A stretch of 64,000 nucleotides of DNA from Pseudomonas taetrolens (GCF_900475285.1 NZ_LS483370.1:882001-946000), one strand, 5' to 3'; numbered from the stretch's first letter, positions 46,543-58,079 are shown. The notes: a model not told the origin generated them from the letters alone. Program-made: numbers and translations.

Positions 46543-47034
46543 ATGAGACTGACTACAAAAGGCCGTTACGCCGTAACTGCAATGCTCGATTTGGCGTTGC
46601 ACGCACAGCACGGGCCGGTGTCCCTGGCCGATATTTCCGAGCGCCAGGGCATCTCTCTATCCTACCTTGAGCAACTGTTTGCCAAGTTGCGCCGCAGCAG
46701 TCTGGTATCCAGTGTGCGTGGCCCCGGTGGCGGCTATCAGCTGTCGCGCGACATGCAAGGGATTCAGGTTGCCCAGGTCATCGATGCAGTGAACGAGTCC
46801 GTCGACGCCACGCGTTGCCAGGGCCTTGGCGATTGCCATGCCGGCGACACGTGCCTGACCCACCATTTGTGGTGCGACCTGAGCCTGCAGATCCACGATT
46901 TTCTCAGCGGTATCAGCTTGGCTGATCTTGTCACTCGCCGTGAGGTACAAGAAGTAGCCCAGCGTCAGGATCAGCGCCGCTGTAATGGCAAAGCGCCGCA
47001 CCTGGATAAGATCGAAGCGTCCGCCGTCGAGTGA
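46543..47034 (+). CDS. iscR: Iron-sulfur cluster regulator IscR
   Basis: The 163-residue Rrf2-family repressor has a winged helix ([39 protein letters not shown] in outline) and the cluster ligands in C-x5-C-x5-C ([14 protein letters not shown]). It senses cluster supply: holo-IscR represses its own operon. First gene of iscRSUA-hscBA-fdx-iscX. Confidence 0.97.
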   Translation: MRLTTKGRYAVTAMLDLALHAQHGPVSLADISERQGISLSYLEQLFAKLRRSSLVSSVRGPGGGYQLSRDMQGIQVAQVIDAVNESVDATRCQGLGDCHAGDTCLTHHLWCDLSLQIHDFLSGISLADLVTRREVQEVAQRQDQRRCNGKAPHLDKIEASAVE

Positions 47035-47083
47035 TTGCATAAATACGACGGTGCGCCAGCCAGCCTGATTTAGGAGATAGTCC

Positions 47084-48298
47084 ATGAAATTGCCGATTTA
47101 CCTTGATTACTCAGCCACCACCCCGGTTGATCCGCGTGTTGCTCAAAAAATGAGCGACTGCTTGCTGGTTGACGGGAACTTCGGTAACCCTGCTTCCCGT
47201 TCTCACGTCTTCGGCTGGAAAGCTGAAGAAGCGGTCGAAAACGGTCGTCGTCAGGTTGCAGATCTGGTTAATGCCGATCCGCGTGAGATTGTCTGGACCT
47301 CCGGTGCGACCGAGGCGAACAACCTGGCAATCAAGGGTGCTGCGCATTTCTATGCCACCAAGGGCAAGCACCTGATCACCGACAAGATCGAACACAAGGC
47401 CGTTCTCGACACCATGCGCCAGCTGGAGCGTGAAGGCTTTGAAGTGACCTACATCGAGCCGGGCGAAGATGGCCTGGTGACTCCGGCGATGGTCGAAGCT
47501 GCGATGCGTGACGACACCATCCTGGTTTCGATCATGCATGTGAACAACGAAATTGGCACCGTCAACGACATCGCGGCCATTGGTGAGCTGACTCGCTCCC
47601 GCGGCGTGCTGTTCCATGTCGATGCAGCACAGTCCACCGGCAAGGTTGAAATCGACCTGGCCAAGCTGAAAGTCGACCTGATGTCCTTCTCGGCCCACAA
47701 GACTTATGGCCCTAAAGGCATTGGTGCACTGTACGTCAGCCGCAAGCCTCGCGTCCGTATCGAAGCCACCATGCACGGCGGCGGTCACGAACGTGGCATG
47801 CGTTCGGGTACTCTGGCGACCCACCAGATTGTCGGCATGGGTGAAGCATTCCGCATCGCCAAAGAAGAGATGGCGGCTGAAAACGTCCGTATCAAAGCCT
47901 TGAGCGACCGCTTCTTCAAGCAGGTAGAACACCTTGAAGAGCTGTATGTGAATGGCAGCATGATCGCGCGCGTTCCGCACAACCTGAACCTGAGCTTCAA
48001 CTACGTTGAAGGCGAGTCGCTGATCATGGCGCTCAAGGATCTGGCAGTGTCGTCCGGCTCGGCTTGCACCTCGGCCTCCCTGGAGCCGTCCTACGTGTTG
48101 CGTGCCCTGGGCCGCAATGACGAGTTGGCTCACAGTTCGATTCGTTTCACCTTCGGTCGATTCACCACTGAAGAAGAGATCGATTACGCCGCGCAGAAGG
48201 TCTGCGAGGCTGTTACCAAGCTGCGCGCCTTGTCGCCGCTGTGGGACATGTACAAAGACGGCATCGACATTTCGAAAATCGAATGGGCGGCGCACTAA
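47084..48298 (+). CDS. iscS: Cysteine desulfurase IscS
   Basis: The 404-residue pyridoxal-phosphate enzyme takes sulfur from cysteine and hands it to IscU and to tRNA thiolation proteins. The cofactor Lys lies in [12 protein letters not shown], and the catalytic Cys on the mobile loop [17 protein letters not shown]. The C-terminal partner-docking tail ending EWAAH is complete. Confidence 0.98.
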   Translation: MKLPIYLDYSATTPVDPRVAQKMSDCLLVDGNFGNPASRSHVFGWKAEEAVENGRRQVADLVNADPREIVWTSGATEANNLAIKGAAHFYATKGKHLITDKIEHKAVLDTMRQLEREGFEVTYIEPGEDGLVTPAMVEAAMRDDTILVSIMHVNNEIGTVNDIAAIGELTRSRGVLFHVDAAQSTGKVEIDLAKLKVDLMSFSAHKTYGPKGIGALYVSRKPRVRIEATMHGGGHERGMRSGTLATHQIVGMGEAFRIAKEEMAAENVRIKALSDRFFKQVEHLEELYVNGSMIARVPHNLNLSFNYVEGESLIMALKDLAVSSGSACTSASLEPSYVLRALGRNDELAHSSIRFTFGRFTTEEEIDYAAQKVCEAVTKLRALSPLWDMYKDGIDISKIEWAAH

Positions 48299-48395
48299 CA
48301 ATTTAAGTCGCCGTTGGCAGACGCTGTAAAACGCAGCGAACAGCAGCTTTTACAGCGTCTCAAGAGCGACTCTCTGATGAGTGAGGATAAGTACC

Positions 48396-48782
48396 ATGGC
48401 TTACAGCGAAAAGGTTATTGACCACTACGAAAACCCGCGCAACGTCGGCAAGATGAACGCGGAAGATCCAGATGTCGGCACCGGCATGGTCGGCGCGCCA
48501 GCGTGTGGTGACGTGATGCGTTTGCAAATCAAGGTTAACGAGCAGGGCATCATTGAAGACGCCAAGTTCAAGACCTATGGCTGTGGTTCGGCAATCGCTT
48601 CCAGCTCTCTGGCAACCGAGTGGATGAAGGGCAAGACTCTGGATGAAGCAGAGACCATCAAAAACACTCAGCTGGCTGAAGAACTGGCTTTGCCACCTGT
48701 GAAAATCCACTGCTCGGTACTCGCTGAAGACGCCATCAAGGCTGCTGTTCGCGACTACAAGCAGAAGAAAGGTTTGATCTGA
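48396..48782 (+). CDS. iscU: Iron-sulfur cluster scaffold IscU
   Basis: The 128-residue scaffold on which [2Fe-2S] clusters are built. Ligand Cys residues sit in GAPACGDVM, YGCGSAIASS and HCSVLAEDAI, and the HscA-recognition motif LPPVK is present (ALPPVKIHC). ATG 48396 with GAGGATAAG upstream is preferred over an in-frame start five codons earlier. Confidence 0.98.
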   Translation: MAYSEKVIDHYENPRNVGKMNAEDPDVGTGMVGAPACGDVMRLQIKVNEQGIIEDAKFKTYGCGSAIASSSLATEWMKGKTLDEAETIKNTQLAEELALPPVKIHCSVLAEDAIKAAVRDYKQKKGLI

Positions 48783-48848
48783 TCTGTGCTTGCCTGCCGG
48801 TAACGGCGTGGGCGCAGTGACGATACTGGCGATACGTAAGGAGTCCTG

Positions 48849-49172
48849 ATGGCTATCAGCATGACAGAAGCGGCGGCTCGGCATATTCGTCGCTCCCTTG
48901 ACGGGCGCGGCAAAGGTGAGGGGATTCGTCTGGGTGTTCGCACCACGGGCTGTTCCGGCCTTGCCTATGTGCTGGAGTTTGTCGATGAAGTGGGCGAAGA
49001 AGACCAGGTGTTCGAAACCCATGGCGAAAAAGTGATCATTGATCCCAAAAGCCTGACTTACCTTGACGGTACCGAGCTCGATTTCGTCAAGGAAGGTCTG
49101 AACGAAGGCTTCAAGTTCAATAATCCCAACGTACGCGGCGAATGTGGCTGCGGCGAAAGCTTCAACATCTGA
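48849..49172 (+). CDS. iscA: Iron-sulfur carrier protein IscA
   Basis: The 107-residue A-type carrier with the three conserved Cys residues in [15 protein letters not shown] and ECGCGESF. It starts [15 protein letters not shown] after AAGGAG. It transfers clusters to apoproteins. Nine bp separate it from hscB. Confidence 0.97.
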   Translation: MAISMTEAAARHIRRSLDGRGKGEGIRLGVRTTGCSGLAYVLEFVDEVGEEDQVFETHGEKVIIDPKSLTYLDGTELDFVKEGLNEGFKFNNPNVRGECGCGESFNI

Positions 49173-49180
49173 GGCTGCTC

Positions 49181-49702
49181 GTGGGTACTCCTTGTCATTT
49201 CGCCTTATTTGAACTGCAGCCGAGCTTCACGCTGGATCTCGAGCAGTTGGCTACGCGCTACCGTGAACTGGCGCGTGGTGTTCATCCCGACCGGTTTGCT
49301 GATGCTTCCGAGCGTGAGCAGCGTCTGGCGCTGGAGCAATCGGCCAGCCTCAACGAGGCCTACCAGACACTCAAGAGCCCACCCAAGCGCGCGCGGTACC
49401 TGCTTGCGATGAATGGGCGTGAGATGCCGCTGGAAGTGACCGTGCATGATCCCGAGTTTCTGATGCAGCAGATGCAATGGCGCGAAGAGCTTGAAGATTT
49501 GCAGGACAGTGCCGACATGGCCGGTATTACGGCATTCAAGCGTCGGCTGAAGGTCGCTCAGGATGAACTGAACGATAGCTTTGCTGCTTGTTGGGATGAT
49601 GCTGCGCAACGTGAACAGGCCGAACGCCTGATGCGGCGCATGCAGTTCCTCGACAAGCTCACTTACGAAGTGCGCCAGTTAGAAGAGCGCCTCGACGATT
49701 AA
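49181..49702 (+). CDS. hscB: Co-chaperone HscB
   Basis: The 173-residue J-protein starts at GTG 49181, giving the usual N-terminus [15 protein letters not shown]. The J domain has HPDRF, and a C-terminal three-helix domain binds IscU. It delivers IscU to HscA and stimulates its ATPase. Confidence 0.95.
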   Translation: MGTPCHFALFELQPSFTLDLEQLATRYRELARGVHPDRFADASEREQRLALEQSASLNEAYQTLKSPPKRARYLLAMNGREMPLEVTVHDPEFLMQQMQWREELEDLQDSADMAGITAFKRRLKVAQDELNDSFAACWDDAAQREQAERLMRRMQFLDKLTYEVRQLEERLDD

Positions 49703-49752
49703 CCCAGTGCCGCCACGGTTGCACGCCTGATTACAGATAAGTCCTGATTACG

Positions 49753-51615
49753 ATGGCCCTACTGCAGATCGCCGAACCCGGCCAAAGTCCTCAACCGCAC
49801 CAGCGCCGTCTGGCTGTGGGGATTGACTTGGGCACTACCAATTCGTTGGTTGCTGCATTGCGCAGCGGCCTTTCCGAGCCTCTGGCTGACGAGCAGGGCA
49901 AAATCATTTTGCCCTCTGCTGTGCGCTATCACGCTGATCATGTCGAGGTCGGCGAGTCCGCGCGACTGGCGGCCTCCAGTGATCCTTTCAACACCGTGCT
50001 GTCGGTCAAGCGCTTGATGGGTCGTGGTCTTTCCGACGTCAAGCAATTGGGCGAGCAGTTGCCTTACCGTTTTGTCGGTGGTGAATCGCATATGCCGTTC
50101 ATTGACACCGTGCAGGGGCCGAAAAGCCCGGTAGAGGTGTCCGCCGATATTCTGAAAGTGCTGCGTGAGCGTGCTGAAAAGGCCTTGGGCGGCGAGTTGG
50201 TGGGCGCGGTGATTACCGTTCCGGCGTATTTCGATGACGCGCAGCGTCAAGCGACCAAGGATGCTGCCCGGCTCGCTGGGCTGAATGTCCTGCGTCTGCT
50301 GAACGAGCCAACGGCCGCTGCTGTGGCATATGGTCTCGACCAGCATGCCGAAGGTCTTGTGGCCATCTATGACCTGGGGGGCGGCACATTCGACATCTCG
50401 ATCTTGCGCCTGACTGGCGGTGTCTTTGAAGTATTGGCGACGGGCGGCGATAGCGCGCTTGGCGGCGATGACTTCGATCATGCGATTGCCAGCTGGATTG
50501 TTGAACAGGCCGGCTTGTCCGCCGACCTTGATCCGGGTACCCAGCGCAAGTTGTTGCAGATTGCCTGTGCGGCCAAGGAGGCGCTGACCGGTGCCCGCTC
50601 TGTATCCGTTGCTTATGGCGACTGGCGTACAGACCTGACCCGTGAAGCCTTTGACGCCCTTGTCGAACCGATGGTTGCGCGCAGTCTCAAGGCTTGCCGT
50701 CGCGCCGTGCGTGATGCCAATGTCGAGCTCGAAGAGGTCAAGGCGGTTGTGATGGTCGGCGGTTCGACCCGCGTACCGCGCGTTCGTGAGGCAGTTGCCG
50801 AGATGTTTGGTCGCGAGCCGTTGACCGATATCGATCCTGATCAAGTGGTTGCGATTGGTGCTGCGATTCAGGCCGATACCCTGGCGGGCAACAAGCGCGA
50901 TGGCGCTGAGTTGCTCCTGCTGGATGTGATCCCGCTGTCGCTTGGCCTTGAGACCATGGGCGGGCTCATGGAAAAGGTCATTCCGCGCAACACCACGATT
51001 CCTGTGGCGCGAGCGCAGGATTTCACCACGTACAAAGATGGCCAGACGGCCATGATGATTCACGTGCTGCAAGGTGAGCGTGAGTTGATCAGCGACTGTC
51101 GTTCCCTGGCGCGCTTTGAGTTGCGCGGTATCCCGCCGATGGTGGCCGGTGCTGCGAAAATTCGTGTGACCTTCCAGGTGGATGCGGACGGCTTGCTCAA
51201 TGTGTCGGCCCGTGAACTGGGGTCGGGGGTTGAGGCGAGTATCCAGGTCAAGCCTTCCTACGGGCTGACCGATGGCGAGATCGCCAAAATGCTCAAGGAT
51301 TCGTTCCAGCACGCCAGTGACGACAAGGTCGCGCGCGTATTGCGTGAACAGCAAGTCGATGCTCAACGCCTGATTGAAGCCGTGCAAGCGGCCCTGGCGG
51401 TTGATGGCGAGCGTTTGCTGGATGCTGAAGAGCGCATGGTCATCGAGCTGCAAATGCAGGAATTGTCCGAACTGATGAAAGGCACCGATGGTTATGCCAT
51501 CGAGCAGCAGACCAAGCGTCTGTCGCAAGTGACCGATGCCTTTGCTGCCCGCCGCATGGACTTGACCGTCAAGGCTGCTCTGTCCGGGCGCAACCTGAAT
51601 GAAATCGAGGAGTAA
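49753..51615 (+). CDS. hscA: Hsp70-type chaperone HscA
   Basis: The 620-residue specialised Hsp70 releases clusters from IscU. Nucleotide-binding domain: [41 protein letters not shown]. The substrate domain and helical lid follow, with [20 protein letters not shown]. Length equals that of E. coli HscA (616). Confidence 0.97.
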   Translation: MALLQIAEPGQSPQPHQRRLAVGIDLGTTNSLVAALRSGLSEPLADEQGKIILPSAVRYHADHVEVGESARLAASSDPFNTVLSVKRLMGRGLSDVKQLGEQLPYRFVGGESHMPFIDTVQGPKSPVEVSADILKVLRERAEKALGGELVGAVITVPAYFDDAQRQATKDAARLAGLNVLRLLNEPTAAAVAYGLDQHAEGLVAIYDLGGGTFDISILRLTGGVFEVLATGGDSALGGDDFDHAIASWIVEQAGLSADLDPGTQRKLLQIACAAKEALTGARSVSVAYGDWRTDLTREAFDALVEPMVARSLKACRRAVRDANVELEEVKAVVMVGGSTRVPRVREAVAEMFGREPLTDIDPDQVVAIGAAIQADTLAGNKRDGAELLLLDVIPLSLGLETMGGLMEKVIPRNTTIPVARAQDFTTYKDGQTAMMIHVLQGERELISDCRSLARFELRGIPPMVAGAAKIRVTFQVDADGLLNVSARELGSGVEASIQVKPSYGLTDGEIAKMLKDSFQHASDDKVARVLREQQVDAQRLIEAVQAALAVDGERLLDAEERMVIELQMQELSELMKGTDGYAIEQQTKRLSQVTDAFAARRMDLTVKAALSGRNLNEIEE

Positions 51616-51618
51616 TTG

Positions 51619-51960
51619 ATGCCGCAGATCATTTTTCTGCCACACGCCGAGCATTGCCCGGACGGTATGGTTGTTGAGGCTGAGACCGGCAAGACCCTTC
51701 TCGAAGTTGCTCATGAGAACCACATTGAGATCGAGAGTGCCTGCGGCGGCGTGTGTGCCTGTACCACCTGTCACTGCGTGATTCGCGAAGGTTTTGATTC
51801 GCTGAACGAGGCTGACGAGCTGGAAGAGGACTACCTTGACAGGGCTTGGGGGCTGGAAGCGACTTCACGCCTGAGCTGCCAGACCATCGTCGGGACTGAA
51901 GACCTCACGGTCGAGATTCCGAAGTACTCTCTCAACCATGCCGCCGAAGCGCCGCACTGA
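51619..51960 (+). CDS. fdx: ISC-type [2Fe-2S] ferredoxin
   Basis: The 113-residue adrenodoxin-type ferredoxin donates electrons for cluster assembly. Cluster ligands are in ESACGGVCACTTCHC and RLSCQTIV. ATG 51619, one codon into the open frame, follows GAGGAGTAATT. Confidence 0.97.
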   Translation: MPQIIFLPHAEHCPDGMVVEAETGKTLLEVAHENHIEIESACGGVCACTTCHCVIREGFDSLNEADELEEDYLDRAWGLEATSRLSCQTIVGTEDLTVEIPKYSLNHAAEAPH

Positions 51961-51974
51961 TTCAAGGAAGTGTC

Positions 51975-52175
51975 ATGAGCCTGAAATGGGTTGATGTACA
52001 GGAAATCGCTATCCAGCTGTCCGAAGCTCATCCAGATGTCGATCCGACACGGCTGAACTTTGTAGATCTGCGTAAATGGGTAATGGATCTCCCTGAATTT
52101 GATGATCTTCCTGACCGAAGTGGGGAAAAAGTCCTCGAAGCAATTCAGGCACTCTGGATCGAAGAGTTGGACTGA
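51975..52175 (+). CDS. iscX: Fe-S assembly accessory protein IscX
   Basis: The 66-residue acidic protein begins MSLKWVDVQEIAIQL and ends AIQALWIEELD, as in the IscX/YfhJ family. It binds IscS and iron and modulates sulfur transfer. Last gene of the isc operon; a hairpin follows at 52205. Confidence 0.95.
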   Translation: MSLKWVDVQEIAIQLSEAHPDVDPTRLNFVDLRKWVMDLPEFDDLPDRSGEKVLEAIQALWIEELD

Positions 52176-52204
52176 CCCACGCAGCAGGTTATGCAATACC
52201 CAAG

Positions 52205-52235
52205 AACCCGCGTATAATTCGCGGGTTTAATTTTT
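52205..52235 (+). terminator. Terminator of the isc operon, loop containing a TATAAT
   Basis: Perfect 8-bp stem AACCCGCG/CGCGGGTT followed by TAATTTTT. The 7-nt loop reads TATAATT, an exact -10 consensus, and could double as part of the ndk promoter (the -35 is not clear). Confidence 0.8.
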
Positions 52236-52265
52236 CGCTAAAATCACTGTTTCTGGAGTTACACC

Positions 52266-52691
52266 ATGGCTGTTCAACGTACTTTCTCCATCATCAAGCC
52301 TGACGCCGTTGCTAAAAACGTTATCGGTAAGATCGTTTCCCGTTTCGAAGACGCCGGCCTGCGCGTTGTTGCTTCGAAAATGAAGCAACTGTCCAAAGCT
52401 GAAGCTGAAGGTTTCTACGCTGAGCACAGCGAACGTGGTTTCTTCGCTGACCTGGTTGCGTTCATGACTTCGGGCCCAGTTGTTGTTCAGGTTCTGGAAG
52501 GCGAAAACGCCATCGTTCGCAACCGCGAGCTGATGGGCGCTACCAACCCTAAAGAAGCTGCTGCCGGCACTATCCGTGCTGACTTCGCTGAATCCATCGA
52601 TGCCAACGCTGTTCACGGTTCCGATTCGGAAGCAGCTGCTGCGCGCGAAATCGCTTACTTTTTCGCAGCTACTGAAGTAACCACTCGATAA
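52266..52691 (+). CDS. ndk: Nucleoside diphosphate kinase
   Basis: The 141-residue enzyme balances NTP and dNTP pools. It has [14 protein letters not shown] at the start, and NAVHGSDS with the phosphorylated His. ATG 52266 follows GGAG. It begins the ndk-rlmN-pilF-rodZ-ispG-hisS series typical of gamma-proteobacteria. Confidence 0.98.
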   Translation: MAVQRTFSIIKPDAVAKNVIGKIVSRFEDAGLRVVASKMKQLSKAEAEGFYAEHSERGFFADLVAFMTSGPVVVQVLEGENAIVRNRELMGATNPKEAAAGTIRADFAESIDANAVHGSDSEAAAAREIAYFFAATEVTTR

Positions 52692-52719
52692 GCATTGGCT
52701 TGTGAGTGAGGGTGAAGAC

Positions 52720-53868
52720 ATGATTGCAACGACTGGCAAAACTAACCTGTTGGGTCTGACTCAGCCGGAAATGGAGAAATTCTTCGACTCAATCGGGGAG
52801 AAGCGTTTCCGTGCCGGTCAGGTCATGAAGTGGATTCACCACTTTGGCGTCGATGATTTCGACGCCATGACTAACGTCAGCAAGGCCTTGCGCGACAAGC
52901 TCAAGGCCATTGCTGAGGTTCGTGGTCCGGAAGTCGTCAGCGAGGACATTTCCACCGACGGCACCCGTAAATGGGTGGTGCGCGTGGCGTCCGGCAGCTG
53001 CGTCGAGACCGTATACATTCCCCAGGGCAAACGTGGCACATTGTGCGTTTCGTCCCAGGCTGGCTGTGCCCTGGACTGCAGTTTCTGCTCCACCGGCAAG
53101 CAAGGTTTCAATAGCAACCTCACCGCCGCCGAAGTCATCGGGCAGGTGTGGATTGCCAACAAATCCTTTGGCAGTGTCCCGGCAACCGTCGACCGTGCCA
53201 TCACCAACGTGGTGATGATGGGCATGGGTGAGCCGCTGCTGAACTTCGACAACGTAATCGCCGCCATGCATCTGATGATGGATGATCTGGGCTACGGCAT
53301 TTCCAAGCGTCGTGTGACCTTGTCCACCTCGGGCGTGGTACCGATGATCGATGAGCTGGCCAAGCACATCGATGTCTCGCTGGCGTTGTCGCTGCATGCA
53401 CCCAATGACGAGCTGCGCAGTCAACTGGTGCCGATCAACAAGAAGTATCCACTCAAGATGCTGCTTGAGTCCTGCCGTCGCTACATGGCGACTCTGGGCG
53501 AAAAGCGCGTACTGACAGTTGAGTACACCATGCTCAAGGACGTGAACGACCATGTCGATCACGCTCGAGAGATGATCGAGCTGCTCAAGGATACGCCGTG
53601 CAAGATCAACCTGATTCCGTTTAACCCTTTCCCGCACTCGGGCTATGAGCGTCCAAGCAATAACGCCATTCGCCGTTTCCAGGAGTTGCTGCAGCAAGCG
53701 GGTTACAACGTGACAGTACGCACCACCCGCGGCGAAGATATCGACGCGGCCTGCGGGCAACTGGTCGGTCAGGTCAATGACCGGACCCGTCGCAGCGAGC
53801 GTCACATTGCCGCGCGTGAGATCAACGTCGAGGCAGAACTGGCGCAAAACGCTGCGTCTGCGTCTTAA
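52720..53868 (+). CDS. rlmN: Dual-specificity 23S rRNA A2503/tRNA A37 methyltransferase RlmN
   Basis: The 382-residue radical-SAM enzyme makes 2-methyladenosine. The cluster motif C-x3-C-x2-C lies in [15 protein letters not shown]; the two catalytic Cys residues are probably in GSCVETV or nearby and in [12 protein letters not shown] 52720 with GAGGGTG upstream is preferred to an in-frame GTG at 52702. Confidence 0.97.
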   Translation: MIATTGKTNLLGLTQPEMEKFFDSIGEKRFRAGQVMKWIHHFGVDDFDAMTNVSKALRDKLKAIAEVRGPEVVSEDISTDGTRKWVVRVASGSCVETVYIPQGKRGTLCVSSQAGCALDCSFCSTGKQGFNSNLTAAEVIGQVWIANKSFGSVPATVDRAITNVVMMGMGEPLLNFDNVIAAMHLMMDDLGYGISKRRVTLSTSGVVPMIDELAKHIDVSLALSLHAPNDELRSQLVPINKKYPLKMLLESCRRYMATLGEKRVLTVEYTMLKDVNDHVDHAREMIELLKDTPCKINLIPFNPFPHSGYERPSNNAIRRFQELLQQAGYNVTVRTTRGEDIDAACGQLVGQVNDRTRRSERHIAAREINVEAELAQNAASAS

Positions 53869-53880
53869 GAGAGGACGCCC

Positions 53881-54639
53881 ATGAGTTTGCGCGCTGCGCG
53901 TTCTGTCGTGCTGGCCAGTCTTCTGACTGGCTGTGTGTCATCGGGTGATTCAAACCCGATGTCTACCGACAAGGGACGTGATGAGGCACGCAAGGCTTAT
54001 GTTCAATTGGGGCTCGGCTATCTTCAGCAGGGGATGACCGAGCAGGCCAAGATGCCCTTGAGCAAAGCTCTGGAAATCGACAAGACGGACCCGGATACCC
54101 ATGCCGCACTGGCATTGGTGTTTCAATCCGAAATGGAACACGAGCTGGCCGAAGAGGCCTTCCTCAAGGCGTTGCGCGGTCGACCTGCCGATGCACGCAT
54201 TCTCAATAACTACGGCAGTTTCCTGTTCCAGCGGCAACGCTATCAGGAGGCTTCTGCACAGTTCCAGAAAGCTGCGGCAGATAACCTTTACCCTGAGCGC
54301 TCTCGTGTCTACGAGAACCTGGGAATTACTTCGCTCAGATTGGGCCAGCGTGAAGCGGGTCGCCAGCAGCTCGAAAAAGCACTGCGCCTGAATCGTTTGC
54401 AGCCAAGAGCATTGCTCGAAATGGCTGAGTTGTCTTACGAAGACAGGCATTATGTAACTGCACGTGACTTTTACGATCGTTTTAGCCTGCTTAGCGGGCA
54501 AAATGCACGTAGTCTATTGCTGGGTGCGCGACTGGAACATATTTTCAACGACCGCACCTCCACTGCCAATTATGGCCAGCAACTAAAAAGACTCTATCCC
54601 GGCACGCCGGAATATCAGCAATACCTGTCGGAGCAATGA
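53881..54639 (+). CDS. pilF: Type IV pilus biogenesis lipoprotein PilF (PilW)
   Basis: The 252-residue outer-membrane pilotin for the PilQ secretin. The signal peptide ends in a lipobox (SLLTGC). The mature protein is a string of about six tetratricopeptide repeats (AYVQLGLGYLQQGMTEQAKM, ILNNYGSFLFQRQRYQEASA, in outline). The position between rlmN and rodZ is as in P. aeruginosa. Confidence 0.94.
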   Translation: MSLRAARSVVLASLLTGCVSSGDSNPMSTDKGRDEARKAYVQLGLGYLQQGMTEQAKMPLSKALEIDKTDPDTHAALALVFQSEMEHELAEEAFLKALRGRPADARILNNYGSFLFQRQRYQEASAQFQKAAADNLYPERSRVYENLGITSLRLGQREAGRQQLEKALRLNRLQPRALLEMAELSYEDRHYVTARDFYDRFSLLSGQNARSLLLGARLEHIFNDRTSTANYGQQLKRLYPGTPEYQQYLSEQ

Positions 54640-55613
54640 TGAAAGCGGCGCAACCCGAAGTTCTAGCAGCGACTCGTGTCAATCCCGGTGAGACCTTGCG
54701 TCAGGCCAGGGAGAACAATGGATGGACGTTGGCTGAAGTCGCCTTGAAACTCAACCTCACGGTCAGCTCATTGAGCCATCTTGAGACGGGGGCGTTCGAC
54801 AAACTGCCAGGGCATACCTTTGCCCGTGGTTACATTCGTGCCTATGCCAAATTGCTTGGCATGGATCAGGCCAGTCTGGTCCATGAGTTTGACCTGTACA
54901 CCGGCACTGATGCCAACGGCAGCAATGTGCACAGCCTGGGTCGAATAGAAGAGCCGGTTCGCGTATCCCATACCATTTTGCGTATTGTCAGCCTGTTGCT
55001 CCTGATAGCCGTCACTGTCGGCGGTTTTATCTGGTGGCAGGATCAAACCTCCATGCGTGCCAAGGATCTGGTCAGCCTGACACCGGAGCATGTTGAGGTT
55101 GAAGGGGCCGACGGCACGACCCAGATCCATCCGCTCGACGAACCTGAAGATCAAGCCGTGGTCGAATCGGCTACCGGTGAAGCGCCCGTAGCGGTTGAGC
55201 CTGCGCCTGAAACTGCCGGTACTGCGCTGGCCCTGCCGGTTGCCCCGGGCGCAGTGCCTGCTCCTGCCGTACCTGCTGCTCCGGTTCCGGCGGCGATTCC
55301 TGCCACCGTTGCTCCAGTCGCTCCGGCTGCAGCTGCTGTTCCTGCGACCACCGTTACAACGCCAGTCGCAGGTATGGGTAAAGTAGCGTTGCAATACACC
55401 GCTGATTGCTGGACTCAGGTCACTGATGGCACGGGTAAAGTGCTGTTTGGTGGCCTGAAGCGCAAGGGCGAGAATCTTGAAGTGAGCGGCAAGCCTCCAC
55501 TGAGCCTGCGCCTGGGCTTTGCCCGTGGCGCGCAGGTAACCTACAACGGTCAACCTGTGGATGTGGCTCCTTTCACCAGTGGCGAGACTGCTCGCCTGAA
55601 GTTAGGTCAATAA
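54636..55613 (+). CDS. rodZ: Cytoskeletal protein RodZ
   Basis: The 325-residue protein links MreB to the cell-wall machinery. The Xre-type helix-turn-helix is at 15-85 (LRQARENNGWTLAEVALKLN). A transmembrane helix ILRIVSLLLLIAVTVGGFIW is near 115-135. A long Ala/Pro-rich periplasmic linker (190-250) is followed by a DUF4115 beta domain (ADCWTQVTDGTGKVLFGGLK). ATG 54636 overlaps the pilF stop by 4 nt; ATG at 54639 is also possible. Confidence 0.95.
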   Translation: MMKAAQPEVLAATRVNPGETLRQARENNGWTLAEVALKLNLTVSSLSHLETGAFDKLPGHTFARGYIRAYAKLLGMDQASLVHEFDLYTGTDANGSNVHSLGRIEEPVRVSHTILRIVSLLLLIAVTVGGFIWWQDQTSMRAKDLVSLTPEHVEVEGADGTTQIHPLDEPEDQAVVESATGEAPVAVEPAPETAGTALALPVAPGAVPAPAVPAAPVPAAIPATVAPVAPAAAAVPATTVTTPVAGMGKVALQYTADCWTQVTDGTGKVLFGGLKRKGENLEVSGKPPLSLRLGFARGAQVTYNGQPVDVAPFTSGETARLKLGQ

Positions 55614-55616
55614 GTC

Positions 55617-56726
55617 ATGCACGGCGAATCACCAATCAAACGTCGCGAATCGCGCAAAATATGGGTCGGCTCGGTACCGGTAGGGGGCGATGCGCCTATT
55701 GCAGTACAGAGCATGACGAACAGCGACACCAATGATGTCGCCGCGACCGTTGCGCAAATCAATCGTCTAGAGGCCGCAGGCGTCGATATCGTGCGGGTTT
55801 CCGTACCGGACATGGACGCTGCAGAAGCCTTTGGTCGTATCAAGCAGCTGGTCAAGGTTCCGCTGGTTGCCGATATCCACTTCGACTACCGCATTGCTTT
55901 GCGTGTGGCTGAACTGGGCGTTGACTGCCTGCGAATCAACCCGGGCAACATCGGTCGCGAAGACCGTGTACGAGCGGTGGTTGATGCTGCGCGTGATCGT
56001 GGGATCCCGATCCGCATCGGGGTCAACGCCGGCTCGCTTGAAAAAGACCTGCAAAAAAAATATGGCGAGCCCACACCTGCTGCCCTGGTCGAGTCTGCAC
56101 TGCGTCACGTTGAGCACCTCGAACGCCTGAATTTCAAGGACTTCAAGGTCAGCGTCAAAGCTTCTGACGTGTTCATGGCTGTCGAGGCCTATCGTTTGCT
56201 GGCGAAGGAAATCGTCCAGCCACTGCATTTGGGTATTACTGAAGCAGGCGGTTTGCGCTCGGGCACAGTGAAATCTGCCGTGGGCCTAGGTATGCTGCTT
56301 GCCGAAGGAATTGGCGATACTATTCGCATCTCGTTGGCAGCAGACCCGGTAGAGGAAGTAAAAGTCGGCTACGACATCCTCAAGTCCCTGCACCTGCGTT
56401 CGCGAGGCATCAACTTTATCGCGTGCCCAAGCTGCTCCCGACAGAACTTCGACGTGGTCAAAACCATGAACGAGCTCGAAGTGCGGCTTGAAGACTTGCT
56501 GGTGCCGTTGGATGTGGCGGTGATCGGTTGTGTGGTCAACGGTCCTGGCGAAGCCAAAGAGGCGCATGTGGGGCTCACTGGTGGCACCCCCAACCTGATT
56601 TACATAGACGGCAAGCCGTCGCAGAAACTGACGAATGACAACCTGGTGGATGAGCTGGAAAGGCTGATCCGGCAGAAGGCGGCCGAAAAGGTCGAAGCTG
56701 ACGCAGCAGTTATCGCGCGCGGCTAA
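55617..56726 (+). CDS. ispG: 4-hydroxy-3-methylbut-2-enyl diphosphate synthase (flavodoxin)
   Basis: The 369-residue [4Fe-4S] enzyme performs the seventh step of the methylerythritol phosphate pathway of isoprenoid synthesis. The cluster ligands are in [13 protein letters not shown] and [14 protein letters not shown], and the N-terminal TIM-barrel start is [14 protein letters not shown]. It begins 3 bp after rodZ and depends on the ISC system encoded nearby. Confidence 0.97.
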   Translation: MHGESPIKRRESRKIWVGSVPVGGDAPIAVQSMTNSDTNDVAATVAQINRLEAAGVDIVRVSVPDMDAAEAFGRIKQLVKVPLVADIHFDYRIALRVAELGVDCLRINPGNIGREDRVRAVVDAARDRGIPIRIGVNAGSLEKDLQKKYGEPTPAALVESALRHVEHLERLNFKDFKVSVKASDVFMAVEAYRLLAKEIVQPLHLGITEAGGLRSGTVKSAVGLGMLLAEGIGDTIRISLAADPVEEVKVGYDILKSLHLRSRGINFIACPSCSRQNFDVVKTMNELEVRLEDLLVPLDVAVIGCVVNGPGEAKEAHVGLTGGTPNLIYIDGKPSQKLTNDNLVDELERLIRQKAAEKVEADAAVIARG

Positions 56727-56748
56727 TCAAACGAATAAAGGATTTTTT

Positions 56749-58038
56749 GTGAGCAAGTCTTTGCAAGCCATTCGTGGCATGAACGATATCCTGCCCGAGC
56801 AGACGCCCCTGTGGCGTTTTTTCGAGAGCAAGGTTTCGCGTTTGCTGGATAACTACGGTTACAAGCAAATCCGCATGCCTATCGTCGAGTTCACCGAGCT
56901 GTTCAAGCGCTCGATCGGTGAAGTCACTGATATCGTCGAAAAAGAGATGTACACCTTTGAGGACCGCAACGGCGATTCGCTGACCCTGCGTCCTGAAGGC
57001 ACTGCTGCGTGCGTGCGTGCGGTGCTTGAACACGGCATTACCGGCGGCGGACAGGTGCAAAAACTGTGGTACATCGGTCCGATGTTTCGCCACGAACGCC
57101 CTCAGAAAGGCCGCTACCGCCAGTTCCATCAAATCGGTGTCGAAGTGTTCAACCTTGATGGTCCGGACATCGATGCCGAACTGATCGTATTGACCTGGCG
57201 TCTGTGGGGCGAGCTGGGTATCCGCGATGCGGTCAAGCTTGAAATCAACAGCCTTGGCACCAGCGAAGCCCGTGCGCGTTATCGTGCCGCGCTGGTCGAA
57301 TATCTGTCCTCGCGTCTGAGCGAGCTTGACGAAGACAGCCAGCGTCGCTTGAAATCCAACCCGCTGCGGGTACTCGATACCAAAAATGCCGATACCCAGG
57401 CTGTTTTGGTCGATGCGCCTAAGCTGGTGGATTATCTCGATGAAGACTCCCGTGTGCATTTTGAGGGGCTCAAGGCTCGTCTTGATGCTGCCGGCATTCC
57501 CTATGTCATCAACCCCAAGCTGGTTCGAGGACTCGACTACTACAGCAAGACCGTATTTGAATGGGTGACCGACAAGTTGGGCGCTCAGGGTACGGTGTGT
57601 GCAGGCGGTCGATATGATGGCCTGGTTGAGCAAATGGGTGGCAAGCCTACGGCGGGTGTCGGTTTTGCAATGGGCATCGAGCGTTTGATCCTGCTGCTTG
57701 AAACCCTTGAGCAAATCCCGGAAGAAATCGCACGTCAGGTTGATGTCTACCTCTGCGCTTTCGGTGAAGCCGCTGAACTGGCTGCTCTGGCGCTGAGCGA
57801 ACGTGTTCGCGATCAGTTGCCGAACTTGCGTTTGCAGATCAATGCTGGTGCTGGCAGCTTCAAGAGCCAGTTCAAAAAGGCCGACAAGAGCGGTGCACTG
57901 TATGCACTGATCCTGGGTGACGACGAATTGGCCCAGCAAGTGGTGGGTGTCAAGCCGTTGCGTGGCCAGGGTGAACAACAAACTATTGCCTGGGATGCTC
58001 TTTCCGAGCACTTGGCCACCTGCGTCGTGCAGGATTGA
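56749..58038 (+). CDS. hisS: Histidyl-tRNA synthetase
   Basis: The 429-residue class II synthetase. Motif 1 region [15 protein letters not shown], motif 2 [16 protein letters not shown], the histidine-specific loops [15 protein letters not shown] and AGGRYDGL, and motif 3 [14 protein letters not shown] are all present, with an anticodon-binding C-terminus. Start GTG 56749. Confidence 0.98.
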   Translation: MSKSLQAIRGMNDILPEQTPLWRFFESKVSRLLDNYGYKQIRMPIVEFTELFKRSIGEVTDIVEKEMYTFEDRNGDSLTLRPEGTAACVRAVLEHGITGGGQVQKLWYIGPMFRHERPQKGRYRQFHQIGVEVFNLDGPDIDAELIVLTWRLWGELGIRDAVKLEINSLGTSEARARYRAALVEYLSSRLSELDEDSQRRLKSNPLRVLDTKNADTQAVLVDAPKLVDYLDEDSRVHFEGLKARLDAAGIPYVINPKLVRGLDYYSKTVFEWVTDKLGAQGTVCAGGRYDGLVEQMGGKPTAGVGFAMGIERLILLLETLEQIPEEIARQVDVYLCAFGEAAELAALALSERVRDQLPNLRLQINAGAGSFKSQFKKADKSGALYALILGDDELAQQVVGVKPLRGQGEQQTIAWDALSEHLATCVVQD

Positions 58039-58079
58039 AGCTGTAAAAACAGCCGATTTATCGAATAAGGAGTGTTGGG

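Noticed and set aside
49759..51774. 671-codon minus-strand frame opposite hscA
   Set aside because: Shadow frame of a conserved Hsp70 gene in a high-GC genome.
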